DNA from: Synaphobranchus kaupii
Taxonomy: Eukaryota; Chordata; Actinopteri; Anguilliformes; Synaphobranchidae
Length of the DNA: 64,000 nucleotides
Direction: 5' to 3'
Assembly (NCBI GenBank): GCA_029718625.1
Contig: CM056377.1
Location: forward strand, 36,780,457-36,844,456
In this document: piece after piece, positions 20,957-35,300 of the stretch
Layout of the letters: each line of letters starts with the position of its first letter
Numbering within the stretch: position 1 is the stretch's first letter
Notes under the pieces: model-generated
What the model was told of the DNA's origin: nothing
The model's input: the letters and a program-made list of their open reading frames with translations, nothing else
Database searches by the model: none
Made by a program: the position numbers and the translations under genes

Positions 20957-23900
20957 CTAGGAGTCAGCTGTCCTGTTCATCTGTCTGTCTGCCCGTTTGC
21001 CAGTCCCGATTAGAAACACTTTGTAGGTGTCCCTGTTTCTGGGTGTTCTTTAAAATGATTTGGCTTCAGTATTCTCTTAAAGCATTAATCCTGTATGCTG
21101 CCTCCTTCTGCAAATGCTTTGTCCTTTCTGTGTAAAGGCTTGCTCAAACGGTAAACAAATCCCCTATAAGCTATAGAAGCCAGGAGGAAAACAGAACACC
21201 GTGCTTCAAGGCTGTGTCTTCTTGTGTTGAAATTGGACACTGTGCTGATCAGTGTGGCTGAGATTACAGAGTGAATCGCAGTCTCTCTCCTCTCAATTTA
21301 AATCCTCTGTGTGAATGCGTGTAATGTGCCACTCGGTTGTAAATTTATTATAATGTCACGGTCTAATCAACTGACCTTCATCTCATCTCCTCACTGTATT
21401 ACTCTGTCCCTGGTGTGTGTGAAAGTGTGTTTGTGTGCACCTTTGTTTTTGTAGAGAGCTGTGTGTGGAACAAGTATGCAAATATCTAACCACTTATCAG
21501 AAAAATTATACACACCATGAAAAATATGGTTTATCAAAACTGGACTTGGATTTGGAAAAAGACTCTTCGATTGTATTTCTATAAATAGTAGTTGCGACTG
21601 ATAAAACATTTTTGTTTACATTTTTAAATAATAATGTCTGCCATTCATTTAGCTACAAGGTTGAAATACACAATCTGTTTATGTATAATATACGCACAAT
21701 CCAATTGAGTAAGCTACTCTATATTGGCATAAGATGTGTATTATCTTAATACATATAAATTTAAAAAATATATAACTTTTATTATAGTCATTCCTAGTCT
21801 CTCCCTACCAGTCTATTGGTAAATAAATACCTTGCTTTATGGCTTAAAAATGAACAAGAGATTTTCAAAGTTGTGAGAGCTGAGAACATATAGTATTTTC
21901 TATTTCTCCATAATGGCAAACAAATGTTTTGCTGCTTTCAGTGTCTTTGTTTGGACATTATGGAGTGCAAATCACCAGTCAAAACGGAGTGCATTTGAAC
22001 GTATGTACATTTATGCTGTCGCCCATTGTGGTGTCCACTGGTTTTCCGTTTTCCACTGGTTTGCATTGTGGACTAATTAACTGAACATGTCTCATTCATC
22101 TGAGCTCTGGTAAATTTGTCTCCAAGGGCAGATATGTTTAAGCCTAATTAAATATTTAGCTGTGATTCCCCCCTCATCTCTCTCACTCTCTCTGCCTGAT
22201 CATTGAGAGTGCTGATTTAATGAATTCTTATAGAAAGGTGCCACAATTTGAACATTTGGAAAATCTGTTCTGTCAATAACCCGTACAACTCCCTGTTGTG
22301 TTCCTGTTTGTCCAGCACGTGCCAGACCAGTGTCTCTACTCGCTCCACCTCCTGGCTAACTTACAGTGTGGCGTGATGTACTCTCCGTCCCACTAATACA
22401 AATACTTTTCACCACACCATGTCACATACGATATAAGGATAGCTTCCATATTTCAGATAGCAAAACACCAATGTAATTCACAGAATTAGCTTGGTTGTGT
22501 TAACATAAGTATTTTTGGAAATATTTCAGCCAAAATTTGCCCTCAGCAGCAAACTGAATGTACTTTAAAGGAATTTACCTAGGAATTAAACTTGAAAACA
22601 GACTTTGGTGAGAGTGTAAATAAACAAAAAGAACTGTCAGTCTCATAGTTGACCTGTAAGTGTAACCTTATAGGTAGAAACCAGCTACAAACAGATTGAG
22701 GCATTACTTTTAGTAACATGTTATGAGATGAATATTTTCAATACTGTTTTGCAAATCCTCAGAGATCCAATATTTAATTAACATTTTTATCAATGAAAAC
22801 AAACAGAAATGTTCACACTAATTATGAATAGAAGATGTGTGACCAGTGTTACCTGTACATGAATGTGAAATCTACTGAGCATTGGCTACTACCATGATGT
22901 GGCAGAAAATCCATAGATGTCTGTGGCACAAACATTTTAACAAATCTGGGAAATAATATTTAGCGATATACCAACCTCATCAAGTTTCTAAAATGCAGAT
23001 TACACAATATTGCATGGTAGTTCGCTATTTAAGCCAGCAAAAGTATAGAGCCCCTTCATATTCCACAGAATATAGCTAATAATTTATGTTTATGTAGGCT
23101 AGGTATTTAAACGTTGGTTTACTGGGAGAGCAAGTACATTCCTATAGCAAGCACCGTTATATATTATAATATCGCAAGCACTTTCAATTTTTTTATTTAA
23201 ATAAAATTTTACTCATATATATTTAATATAATTAAGGTACATAATGTAACTTTGGAAAAGTACATAAAATCTTTGTCTAAAATGTGTGTATATGTGTGTG
23301 GCGGTGCTGTTTGATTAAATTTTATACTGAATTAAGTAATTTTCCCAAAACAATATGCAAATTGGTTACAGTGCAATGTCTTTCTCTGAATATTCAGAAA
23401 TGATATGACTCGTCTGTCTACTTCTGTATGTGTGTAACGGTAATACTTTTGCTTTCAGAACATGGTGAGACTCCCATTTTGTACTCTGTGTTCAGCAGTG
23501 AAATTGGCTGCAGGCACTGGGCATAATAACACCGTGTACCATAATGGACCCACCACCCTTCCACATTGTTTATCTGCATTCTTTTGCAGGCGGGTGCTAC
23601 ATTTCTACTGGTCAACTCGCCCCACACTCTTACTCGGTTGATCCAGTGTTATTGTATTGGGTATGAGATCAGACTGTATACCTGCCAGGGAGGGAAAGCC
23701 ACGGCACACAATGGGGAAAGAGAGTCCAGATTACTATGCAGTTTACCCAATGTGTGTCTGGCTGAGGCAGGCTCTCAGCTCTACCGCCCCCTCTGGCTAG
23801 CGCCGGTCAGATGCGCTCCACTCTAAGCATACGTTATGTAACCTTAGTTGCTAAGCTAACTGACAACACTACTGCGCATGCCTGATCACTTCCCCTTGTG

Positions 23901-24746
23901 CGGGCAAAAAATCCAATGAGGAAAAGCGCCAGTTACGTATCTTGTCATATCTAAAATCTTTGGTTGAAGCTACTCACATAATGCTTAATTGACAGACCTA
24001 AGCAATTATAGTCTAGTTGCTTCATCCCTCCTGATGCAGCAACTAGACCATAACACCGCATACATAGAATATTTAACAGCCTATTCCTTGTGTGATGAGA
24101 CGGCACATTCTTGTAAAACACCACTGTTCCCTTGGACTGTTTTTTTTTTTAAGATCAGGGTTTTGGTGCAGTGATGTGCTCCATGGTTGGGAATCAAATC
24201 TGACCATGCCAGTGCAGTGTAATAGGTAGCCCTGGGAGGCAACGCATAATTAGCTATTAAGTCAGACACAGAGGAAGCGTTTTGTTAGGCAGGACCTTCC
24301 CCACTGTACTGCACATTTGTGACTTTTCTGGATGATCAGATACCTCTAACACAACGGCTACACAGCTCAGTTGATGGACTGCACATGTCTCAGAAGATGG
24401 GCAAGCTAGTTTGCTCTCAAATAAATGCCATTCCAAATTCTGACTGGGCTTTCCAAGTTGGGAGGAAAAAAGAGGGGATAGGAAGCTGTTTTTAAAAAAA
24501 TCACTCTGATTCATAAATACATTTTAATTATTATCCAACAAATAAATGCAATACCATAAAGGACAATTAATAAATTACAAAATGTAAAAAACTTCTTTAA
24601 ACCTGGCATTCCCTCAGAACATTTTCACAAACAAGTTGAAGTATATTATTTTAAAAGGAATATTAAATATCAGGAATATCACAGTTAGTACATATGTGCC
24701 AGAGACGGCAGAAGTATGCAAAATCTTTTTTTGTCAGTCCCTCCCC
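20957..24746. other. gap between the unidentified gene and rec8
   Basis: Mostly AT-rich, non-repetitive DNA. On the minus strand an open, coding-like stretch (about 22351-22218, with VERVETLVWHVLDKQEHN) follows a possible acceptor, but it lacks a GT donor in a phase that would join the exon at 20956. A more GC-rich patch at about 23690-23830 could be a promoter or first exon. Neither is strong enough to call. Confidence 0.4.
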
Positions 24747-27700
24747 TTAGGCCATTGCAAACAGCTGTCCTGGAGAAATGGCTATGGAACCGTATGGTTT
24801 AGCCTGCTTCACACTGAGTTTCCTCACACCCACAAGCTCTGTGGAGACAGTGTTTAATATCAATTAACTTATATAACATAATTGTGTGTTGCAATGAACA
24901 CTAAGGGCCCTATCTTACACCCGGCGCAAAGCGGCGCTAACCCAAACGCAAGTGTCTTTGCTACCTTACACCCGGCGCTAGGTTCATTATAACGCCTAGC
25001 GCTTACGTCCTTTAACTACCATGTATTCTTGCGCCCGTTGCAAGTGAACTGGGCGTGTTGGTCTTAAGATGAAGAGTGGCCAAGATTATTTTTGGCATAT
25101 TGCTATCTTGAGCCAGCAGAAAGCTCTTGCGCTAGAACCACCACAAACCTGGTCTAAAGTCATGTCGAAGTTGTTTACATGTAATTTTAACGGCGCATAT
25201 AAGTGCGTCTACATAGGCGTGTGCACAACGCGCGTACCCTCCTGTCTGTTACACACAGGGGCGCGCACAAGCATGACTAAAATATCTAGATCACAATGTG
25301 AAATATTATTATTGTGTAGGCTATATCAAAAATGCATAATAATAAAAGGTTCCATAGGTCCACATACCTTTCCCTCAGCGAAGGGAAACGATGCCACATT
25401 ACATTGCTCTCAGCCCACTCCATCAACATCCAGGCGATGTGCGATGGTACGGGACAATGGCTATCCATTAAAAAGGAGCTGATAACACCTATATCAAGCC
25501 TAATGCGCGAATTGTCATTTGCACCTAATGCGTGAATTTTCATTCAATGGAAAACTCGCGCACTGCAATAGACGGACATTTGAGTTCTGAAAATGCGCTT
25601 CAGATGCCATTACAATACAGCTCTGTTTATCTAGGAATACAGCCTGTAAGTAAATAGAATGGTATGTGACTGAAAAAAGTTCAAAACCTTGTCCAGTGAA
25701 TATTTCTTTTATTGTTTTTCAAATAGCCTAGGCTACAGCGGACTCGCTGTGCATAAGGTTTTTTCGATAGCCTATGGTTAAAAAACGGAGATAAATGTCA
25801 TCATGTTAACTGAATTGTAACCTTAGCTATTCTTCGTCCTTCATATTTTTTTTACAGTGACAAGGTTTCCATACCCTCAGCTTATTAAAACCCCGCTGAT
25901 TTCACCTGTTATTCCATACAACTGAACAAAAGATTTTAAACAGAACTAAGCGTCTAATTAAAACAAAATTTGCAGCACGTTACACAATTAATTTACAATT
26001 AATTTTAATTCCATTATCTGCATTTGCACTACAGGAGCAGGTCTGTTTCCCCTGCTGTAAATCGCACTTTTCACGGTCTTCCTGGGAAAGTGGATCGTTT
26101 TAAAGTATTACGCTACCAGTAAAACAGGTTGGTCACATTTCCATAAGCAGGACATTATAAAACAAGGGAAAATATGCTGAACCTATGGGTTGCCAACCTG
26201 ACAGATTTATTGTATTTAGTGTCATCATTAAGGCAAAATAACGTTATTTATGTTATTAATCAAAATTAGAATGCAGGTAGCCTAATTAACTTCGGATGAA
26301 CATGAGTTCATTGCATAATCAAACGAAATTTGTTAAACAAGCAGGCTAATTTGGCGTTTTCTAAGGTGAGACGGAAGCAATTTGTCGCTTATTCTCAGCT
26401 GTTGCAGGTGCTTTTAACGAAATTTAACCGCATATATTTTGTAAACAGCACTGAATTACCGGGAACTCATAATGGTTAGCCCGAATAATATTGACCATAG
26501 GCTACTATTGATCCATATAGCCTATTCCTTGATCGCAATAAACACGCACGAGCATGTCTGTTCCGCCATCATAAGCAATCCGCCAAGGTGGAAAAGCAGG
26601 CTTTTAAAGGGAATGGGATATGACATTTTGATTGGTTTATTGCATGTCACACCCAAGACATACCTATAATTAATGAAGAGACTAGGTTCAGCCCAGTTGC
26701 ACCTTGCGCCGTGCTTAGCGCCCAAAAAACACGCCGTTCAAATAGCAAAAGTGGACTTGGACACGCCCTAAATGGACTTAGCGCCATGCGCTTAGACCAG
26801 TGGTTCTCAACCCTGGTCCTGGGGACCCCCTGTGTATGCTGGTTTTCGTTCCAACCACAATTGCAATACCAGAATTTTAACAAGCTGTTATTTTTTCTTA
26901 ATTAGGTGTTTTTATTGTACAGAGAGAACACTTTAAACTCTTTACTCTCTTAAGCCACGTTATGTTAGCAATAGCTATGCATGCTTTGAAGAAAAAAAAT
27001 CCCATGTTCGTTATGCTTATTGTGTTATATTGCAAACAATTACAAAGAAGAGGTAAGAACTCAGGTGAATAGGCTCCTAATTAGGTAATTGAACACAAGT
27101 TTAAGTTCCTTCATAATTTTTTCCTTAAACTTGTTAATACAATGCAGGTTTGGCTCGTTATCATTTGCTTTGTCTTTGAATTCTTCATTATTTACCAAAC
27201 GGTTAGTTTTAGTGGCCATGTGTCCACAATTTCACCAATTATGAGCCAATTGCTTCACCTCAGTCTTTAATTTGATCAGTTAAAACATTTTTTACCTCCT
27301 TTTAATTGTTTACAATACAGCACAATGTGAATATTGGACTTTTATTCTTCATGGCATGCATAGCTATTACTAACATAATGTGGCTTAAGAATGTAAATAA
27401 TCCCTCTAAACATTAAAAACACCTAATTAAGAAAAATGAACAGCTTGTTAAAATTCAAGTATTGCAATTGTGGTTGGAACGAAAACCAGCATACACAGGG
27501 GGTCCCCAGGACCAGGGTTGAGAACCACTGGCTTAGACCAAGCGCCAAGATCGCCAAGATAGCGCCCCAATAGTTCAAATGATGGTCACCTTCTACAAAC
27601 CCCAATTCCAAAAAAAGTTGGGACAGTATGTAAAATGCACATAAAACAAGAAAGCAGTAATTTGTAAATTCTTTTACATATATTTAATTGAAAACAGTAC

Positions 27701-29274
27701 AAAGAAAAGATTTTTAATGTTTTACCTTATGAACTTTATTGATTTTTGTAAATATACGCTAATTCCGAATTTGATGCCTGCAACACGTTCCAAAAACGTT
27801 GGGACAGGGGCAAAAAAAAAAAAGACTGGGAAGTTCAAAAAACCTGTTTGGAACATTCCATAGGTAAACAGGTGATGCTATCATGACTGGGTATAAAAGG
27901 ATATCAAAAGACTCATGATATCTTGTTTTCAGGTACTCTTATAAGCGATACTATAACCTCTCTGCATTTGAATGTCTCTATGGGCATTGGGGGTTGGGAC
28001 TAGATTTATCTGTAAATTACACTGGAACAGTATGGAATACATGGTTGGCGAAATGGCTGTAAGTCATCAAGGGTCTGAGGTATCAAACAAGCCTCAAACC
28101 ATCACTCTGCTGCCAGATATGCAGTAGATATGGATGGATCACTTTAAGGGTCGTTTCTTACATTGTTAAACTGTCCAATATTTTTTGATGACACTGTCCC
28201 AACTTTTTTGGAATTGGGGTTTATAGTAAACAACATGTAAATTAGTAATGTACAGAAATGTATATACACAAATGTACTTCGGACAGACATTCGTTGTCAG
28301 CACAAACAACCTGCACAGTTAAAAGCCAAACAAAATGTATACATACTACAAGCTGTGCACACTCACAACATATTTTCTCTTACCAAGCAGTGTGCAGAGA
28401 AGATGGGCTGCGGTACTTCGATCAGTCTCAGAGGGCAGCAGAGAATGAAAGTACACTTCACCATAATGCATGAGGTAATGGGACACCAGTCTGGAGGACA
28501 AGAGAAGGTATAGAAATTAATAAATGGAAACCGGTGTACATAATGGTGATGGCACATGCTGAAGCCTGATGTAAATAAGAGACATAGCGCCTGAGTTCCT
28601 TTTACTGAAAGTGTGCATCTACCAAGTGTAAGCTACAAGCAGACATTGGCTTGAACCGAATATTTGAACACTTGTAATTGTTTGAAACAATAATTAGACT
28701 TACTCCAGTAGACTCTCAGTGGTCACCACTGCTTCTCCCATTTCTCCTGCAGGCAGCTCCACTTGCTCCTCAGGAATGCCTCCTACTGGAGACCTGGAGT
28801 AATGCAAATGCAGAGTCAAATCCACAAGATATGTGACAGAGATGAGTACAGGTACCTGGCACCCTACTCCTTCCTCTCTCCCTCTCTGTCTCACACACCA
28901 TCTTCTGACAGGGGTGATCTGGTCTTGGGGTTGGTCTTCTTTGGAGACCTCCAGAAGAACCTCTGATGCAGCTGCAACCACAACCACAGAATATCCTTCA
29001 GCAGGCCATTTTTTTTCTCCAGACAAATACATAAACAGATTACTAAAAGTAGCCTCGCACTACACAATATATATATATATATCAGATATATATCAGGGGA
29101 TTCCTACATCGGCTCCACCAAGGACTCTTAAGTTGTTCCAAATACAAGCATAATGGTAAAATGTGTTCTCTTTTAAGAATGTAACTAAGTTCCAGATTTT
29201 AGACTTTCTGTCTGTTATACAACCATTGTAGTATTATGGTCATTGTAATTTAGTACATATTTATATTGTGTTAA

Positions 29275-29322
<48 letters not shown>

Positions 29323-32300
29323 GTATATACAATATATATGGCATTGCAGACTGTTGAGTAACAGCATCATTCATTTTACACAGATGGGGTTCCTCAGGCA
29401 GAGAGTGGCCATTTTACACAGATGGGGTTCCTCAGGCAGAGAGTGGCCATTTTACACAGATGGGGTTCCTCAGGCAGAGAGTGGCCATTTAAGGCCTTGA
29501 GATGAAAATGTTTGGGACCCCCGATGTAAACTAAAATTATTCAAGGAAAAAAGTGCACTTAGGGGTGAATAATGACAATGGATCTTTTTACATTTGCAGT
29601 ACAGCAAGTACAACCACAAATACTAGCAACATTAGAGCAAATGATTAAGAAAGTGGTGGAAAACAATGAGTGTGGCTAACCTGATGCTTCAGAAGCCAGT
29701 GCCGACTCTATAAGCTCTGCTGATACCTGGTGACACAGCAGTAGAAAGTTTAGACAAGGAAATCAGTCTTCTGGGTAATTTTTTTTGCATCAGCTAACTG
29801 CAGTGCACATCTCCCTTAAAGGTTGCATCAGCGATTTTGGGTGACGTCACTTCTGAAGCGAAATCCCAAACAAACATACTTATGAATAATTATGTTATGT
29901 TTTAAAAAATAGTGTTCAAGCATCCAGAATTATAACCACGTTAATAACGTTTGTAAGAAACCAAACCGTTTGTAAATCCGTAAAGATTTCAGCGAGATAA
30001 GAGTATTAGCGTTTGTGCAGATCATTGTGATTGGTTGGAATACTGTTTATTTTGGTTTTGAGTGGTTGGTAGTACCATTTGTTTTTGTGTACGATCTCGG
30101 AGCATAGGCTGCCTACAGAGACGCGGTTTTTTGACGGCCTGCTTATGGGGCGGGCAGCTAGCGGATCGTGAGGAAAAATCAGATGAATGTGATCATTTAT
30201 GTTTCCACCCAAAATCGCTGATACAACCTTTAACAACAAAGCAACAGCCTCATACGGGCACGGATGTGCAAGTGCACTTACTTCATAATCATAATTCACT
30301 AATGATCACAGTGTCCTCAAAACCACATCTGAACCTTATCACACCTACAGCACTATATACACTGCCAATGCCTGGCCAAAAAAAAAGTCGCCGTTGCACC
30401 CGTCATGCATAGTGCCCACTGTACAAGCCTCTGGAGGCAGTGTTATGATCTGGGGTTGCTTCAATTGGTCAGATCTAGGCTCAGCAACATTATGCAGCAA
30501 TAAAATGAAGTCAGCTGAGTACCTGAATGTACTGAATGACCAGGTTATCCCATCAATGGGCATATTCGAGGACGACAATGCCAAGATTCATCAGGCTCAA
30601 ATTGTGGTTCAGGGAGCATGAGGAATCATTTTCACACATGAATTGGCCACCAGAGTCCTGACCTTAACCCCATTGAAAGTCTTTGGGATGTGCTGGAGAA
30701 CACTGCTGGAGAACACTCTACTCTCCCGTCGTCAATACAAGATCTCGGCCAAAAATGAATGCAACTCGGAAATAAATGTTGTGACGTTGCATAAGGTTGT
30801 CGAAACAATGCCACGACGAATGCGCAGCGTAATCAAAGCTAAAGGCGCTCCAACAAAATATTAGTGTGCAACTTTTTTTTTGGCCAGGCAGTGTACAGCA
30901 TATGAGCATTTTATCCTTGGGGTTTACTTCCAATGCAAAAACTTTTATCCCTTACAAGTTGTGCACCGCTGCTCATGACTTTTGCAGAAAGAAAACCCAT
31001 AAAAAATTAAGCCGGCTGAAATCTTGATTCTTTAAATCATGTACAATAAAAGCCAGTTTTATGTGACTAAGATATCCTCTTATTGGTTGACACCGCAGAC
31101 CAATGCAGCATAGCCACAAGACTCGGTCACCCACCTCTTTAATGCTGGAGTCCTGCTTTCTTCCGCCCTCCACCTCCTTCCTCACCACCTCCATCGCCCT
31201 TTCTGCCTCCGGCTCGGAGTCTCCCTCCGCTGCTTTTCGCCTCTCTGCGGAGGGAGGGCAGGGGGAGGAGACGACGGCCCTCTTCCACTGAGACAGGATG
31301 TCCGGGTGAAACTGAGCTGGAAGGAAAACAAGCCGGGTGACCTCATGGGTACGTGTGCGGTGTGACATCACAGGATGACATGGTGTGACATCACAGGACA
31401 GTGTAGTGTGACATCACAGGACCCTTATGGTCAAGCAGCAATAGGCTGGATGATACCATCTGTGGTGCTGTGCAAGGAAGGTGAGTAACTCACTGGAGCA
31501 GGGGATGCTGAGGAGCTCTGCAGGAGATACTTTGTGCTGGAACGGTCTCTCCAACAGTACCTGGGACTAATACAGAGACGGGTGTGTGGGGGGGTTTATA
31601 TCACTGACACACAACGTATACCCCATTGTTTCTACATAGCACATCTACATCTATTTTTTGATGTCATGGTTTGAAATTATAATAAAGGCATACACACATC
31701 CACAATTTAGCGCAGGTGCTGTGTAAAAAAGAATCATGCCAAATAAGAAAGAAACACCAGCACACTGCTATAATGCTCCCAAGTGATATATTTATTATCT
31801 AGCTACATCCTGCTAGATAATAAACAAATCACATGGGAGCATTATAGCAGTGTGCTGGTGTTTCTTTCTTATTTTGCATGGTTTCAAATTAAGCAATGGT
31901 AAATACCAGCACATATGGCAACTACTGTATGTATCCTATGTCAAGGAGCTTACAACAGAATCTAAGTGATGTATTACTGGTAGGAAAACATTCCCATTTT
32001 AAAATCTCTGAGATTCTTTTGAATTAATTCAAAATTCAATTTTCAGCTCAGCCTTCAGCAGCTTTGGAGGACTATATAAATAGACTATGACACACCAGCA
32101 GTCAGACACACTCAGACGGTGATAAGCAGTCAACACATGAGTCCATCTCTTTGTGAACCAATAGTTAAATATCTCAGTGAGTCAGGGTGCTTGTGGGTGT
32201 CGCACCAGGGATGTGGTCTCGACCAGTGTGTTCTGTATTTGGGCCTGCATTGCATCCTGGGTGATCTGCATGTCCGGGTCAATGAAGAGCAGCTGGCGCC

Positions 32301-35300
32301 TTCGCCTCGGTCTTTTTGAGGGAACCTCACTATGCAAGAGCTGAAAGAAAAAAGGGGACGATGGAAAGAGGGGAGAGAAAGGAAGAAGAGAGCAGAAAAC
32401 AGAGAAGGACAAAAAATGTTGGTGAGTGAAAATTCTGAGCACACGCTTCTCTCTGTTTTACCATTAAAAGCATTACTGTTTTTGCCCGGCGCCAGGCCGG
32501 CCTAGAAGAGCGAAAGTAGCTAAATGAATGACTGACTGTCTACCTTGTTAAGAAAAACAGACATTTGCAATTCAGTGGAGACTAATGTACTCAAGCAGAA
32601 GCTAGCTCTGCCTATTTCTTTGACCCACCTCACTGCTAGAGCCCCCCCCTCTCTCTAACTCCACCCCACTTGGTCTGGTGGGTGGAGAAACAGGCATGGA
32701 GATGATGGGAGGTGTCTTCTCCATCTGGGCCCCAAGCACTGGGACCTCAACAGGCTGCCCGGTCTCTTCATCCAGTAGCCAAATGGTCTCCTCCACAATG
32801 GGCTCTTTTAGCCTGTGAGGGAACGTGGGAGGAATTCACATGAACTGCAGAGAACCTAATAGAGACGTGGAGGAAGTGAGTGGGAGATTCCACATCACTA
32901 ACTGCTCTTACATATTCTTTATTTATCATATACCTTGTTTAATTTTTTCCTTGTCCCTAACACAGTGACTCAGCCACTCACTGCACGCAAGTAATGGATT
33001 AATGATTGTTGTTCGTCTTGTAGTCCACTTTAACGGACTACATATCCAGTACTGCAACACACGGGTGGTTCTCGACCAATCATCATCTCGTCTGGACATT
33101 TTTGGCAGAATGGCAGTAGCCTGTTGCTGAAGACGAGCTAACTTTGAAAAGCCCACCCGACATGGTCAGAAACTACACTACGGTTAACCACATAAAGCAA
33201 TTCTAGCTTTTAGTCCCTCAAGCTAGCTAGCTAATGTTAGAAAAAAGTGTTTAAAAATGGAGCTGTGTGCTACTGCTGGCTTAAATACTAAAACGTAAAA
33301 TATACTCGAAGCTGGTCCAGAAAAACGACATATTATTTTGCGAACGGGCGTTATATTGAACAATCCAGGAAATTGATGGTAAGACATAATCACTAGAAAT
33401 GGTTTAAAAGTAAGTTTTAGTTAATGTTTACGCTCTAAATGAATGGAGAATTTACTTCCGAAACCAGTGTGACGTAGTCACTTGAGTACTCTATTCACAG
33501 GTTTAAGATGGCCACAGTTACCTGGGTTACCACTACATTAGCTCCTCACAATGGAATTCCACAGGCTACTAGGTGTTGTTCTCTCATCCAATCAACACTT
33601 GCTGAGTCCTGCAGTGCTGTGTAGTGTTAAAAAGCCTCTGGATTCCAAGAAAAGGCATTAGAGTAGTGTATGTGCTTCAGTTAAAGCGACAGCGCTTCTG
33701 GTGTGCGGGAGGCCTAAGTGTCATGAAATTAGTGAGGAAAGTGTAACAAAAGAAAAAAGCATATTTGGACTTTTGCAGCATGTGGATCTTATGTAACAGG
33801 GCAGGCATTTAAACTCTTCTCATGAGTCCCTTGTTTATGGAAGATCAAAAAACAATTACAGCTACACTGAAACAAATGATGAATTGGTGGCACTTAAAGT
33901 GACGGCCAAGGAAAATCCGTAATATGCTTATAACCACGTTATTTATGATAACGAGTGGGCCTTCAAATACATTTTTTAAAACCCGATAAAACCTACCATT
34001 GTGTAATGATTTGTGTGGAACGTGCATTTGGTGAAATGTCGCCTTGAAATTTATCTTGCTTTAAATAGACTAACGTTAGATCAAACGGTTGCAATACTCT
34101 GCTTAGCATTAAGTTAACTTACTTTGATTGCGAGCTTGTGTGTGATATTTATCTCCTGATAGCAGCCGCACTGTATTTTACTTTGAATTGATTGCATTAA
34201 TTCCTTGCCAGGTTCAAACCTATGGTTCAAAACACAGAACAGTTCTGTGGTTCAAACATGTAGGGCTGGATGACGTCGATGACACTCGGGTTGAGGGCGT
34301 GGATTTAGACCTTTCAAGACTGAGTTTATTGGCTAACTTTGAGATGTATGTACCTATTGACATTTTCTTGAAAAGATATTTAGTGGGTGTGTAGTGGATA
34401 CATGCCTCTGTGATATGTTGTGGTTATTTGAAGTTTTTAGAATCCCTTGTCCATCACTTTAACATAACAACATTGAATTGGCCAGGTCAGCAAGACTACA
34501 CAAAACAACCTACAGGCTATCTCTTTAAGATTTAATTGATGGATCTGATCAAGTGACTTTCAGTGATCCTCACATTTTTTCAACCATCCGCCTACTGCTT
34601 GAGATCCAGCCGTTCTCTACTCTATCCCTCTTAGTATAACTTACTGCTCAATGGAAATTGTGGTTGCTGACAGTGTCACCCTCTCTCCCTCCGCTTCTCG
34701 CTCTCTCTCTTTATCCTCCAGTTCTGTAAGACAGATGCAACACTCTCAGGGTCAAATGGCCTCAGGACAGCAAAAGCATTCATTAAAAAAAAGAGTCTGA
34801 TAGCATTCTTTGTGGTCACATGTATTCCAGTAGAGTATGTAGACTCAGTTGTGCCAATAAAGGCCACTGAACTGAACAAGAATGATAATTCAGTTTTCCC
34901 ATTTAAATGCCTGAACACTCTTAGTGAACAGCACCAACAGAGGGTTTCTAAACCTTAGAGGGGAAACGTAGCTCTCAGCTGCAGAAATGATGGGTCGTTC
35001 AATCACAAATAAAATCTGTAACCAGGCCAAAATCTGTAACCATTTCTTACATTTTCTCTGTCAGTCTACTGTTCATTTTTGATCAATAAACAATCAACAC
35101 AAAACCAAAAATCAAAAAGGCTGTTTGCTTCTTACGTGAAAGCGATTTTATTATTTATAAAAGACATTTTTCTCAAATACATTTTTTTAAGTCAAATCTT
35201 CAAATAAAAACAACAATAAAAAATATGACTGTTCTCTGATACCATTTTCTGCATTTCCTACCCGAGTCTTTAAAAGAAGGCATTGAAAAGAGAAAAATCT

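Noticed and set aside
22218..22351. Additional exon of the unidentified minus-strand gene
   Set aside because: The stretch looks coding but has no GT donor in the phase required by the exon at 20956.
25069..25482. 137-codon + strand ORF
   Set aside because: It lies inside the Harbinger-like element, is not in the transposase-like frame, and shows no recognisable domain.
32130..32444. Minus-strand ORF of 104 codons starting at 32444
   Set aside because: It overlaps rec8 exon 11 in a different frame. The 32206-32340 exon in the rec8 frame explains the coding signal.
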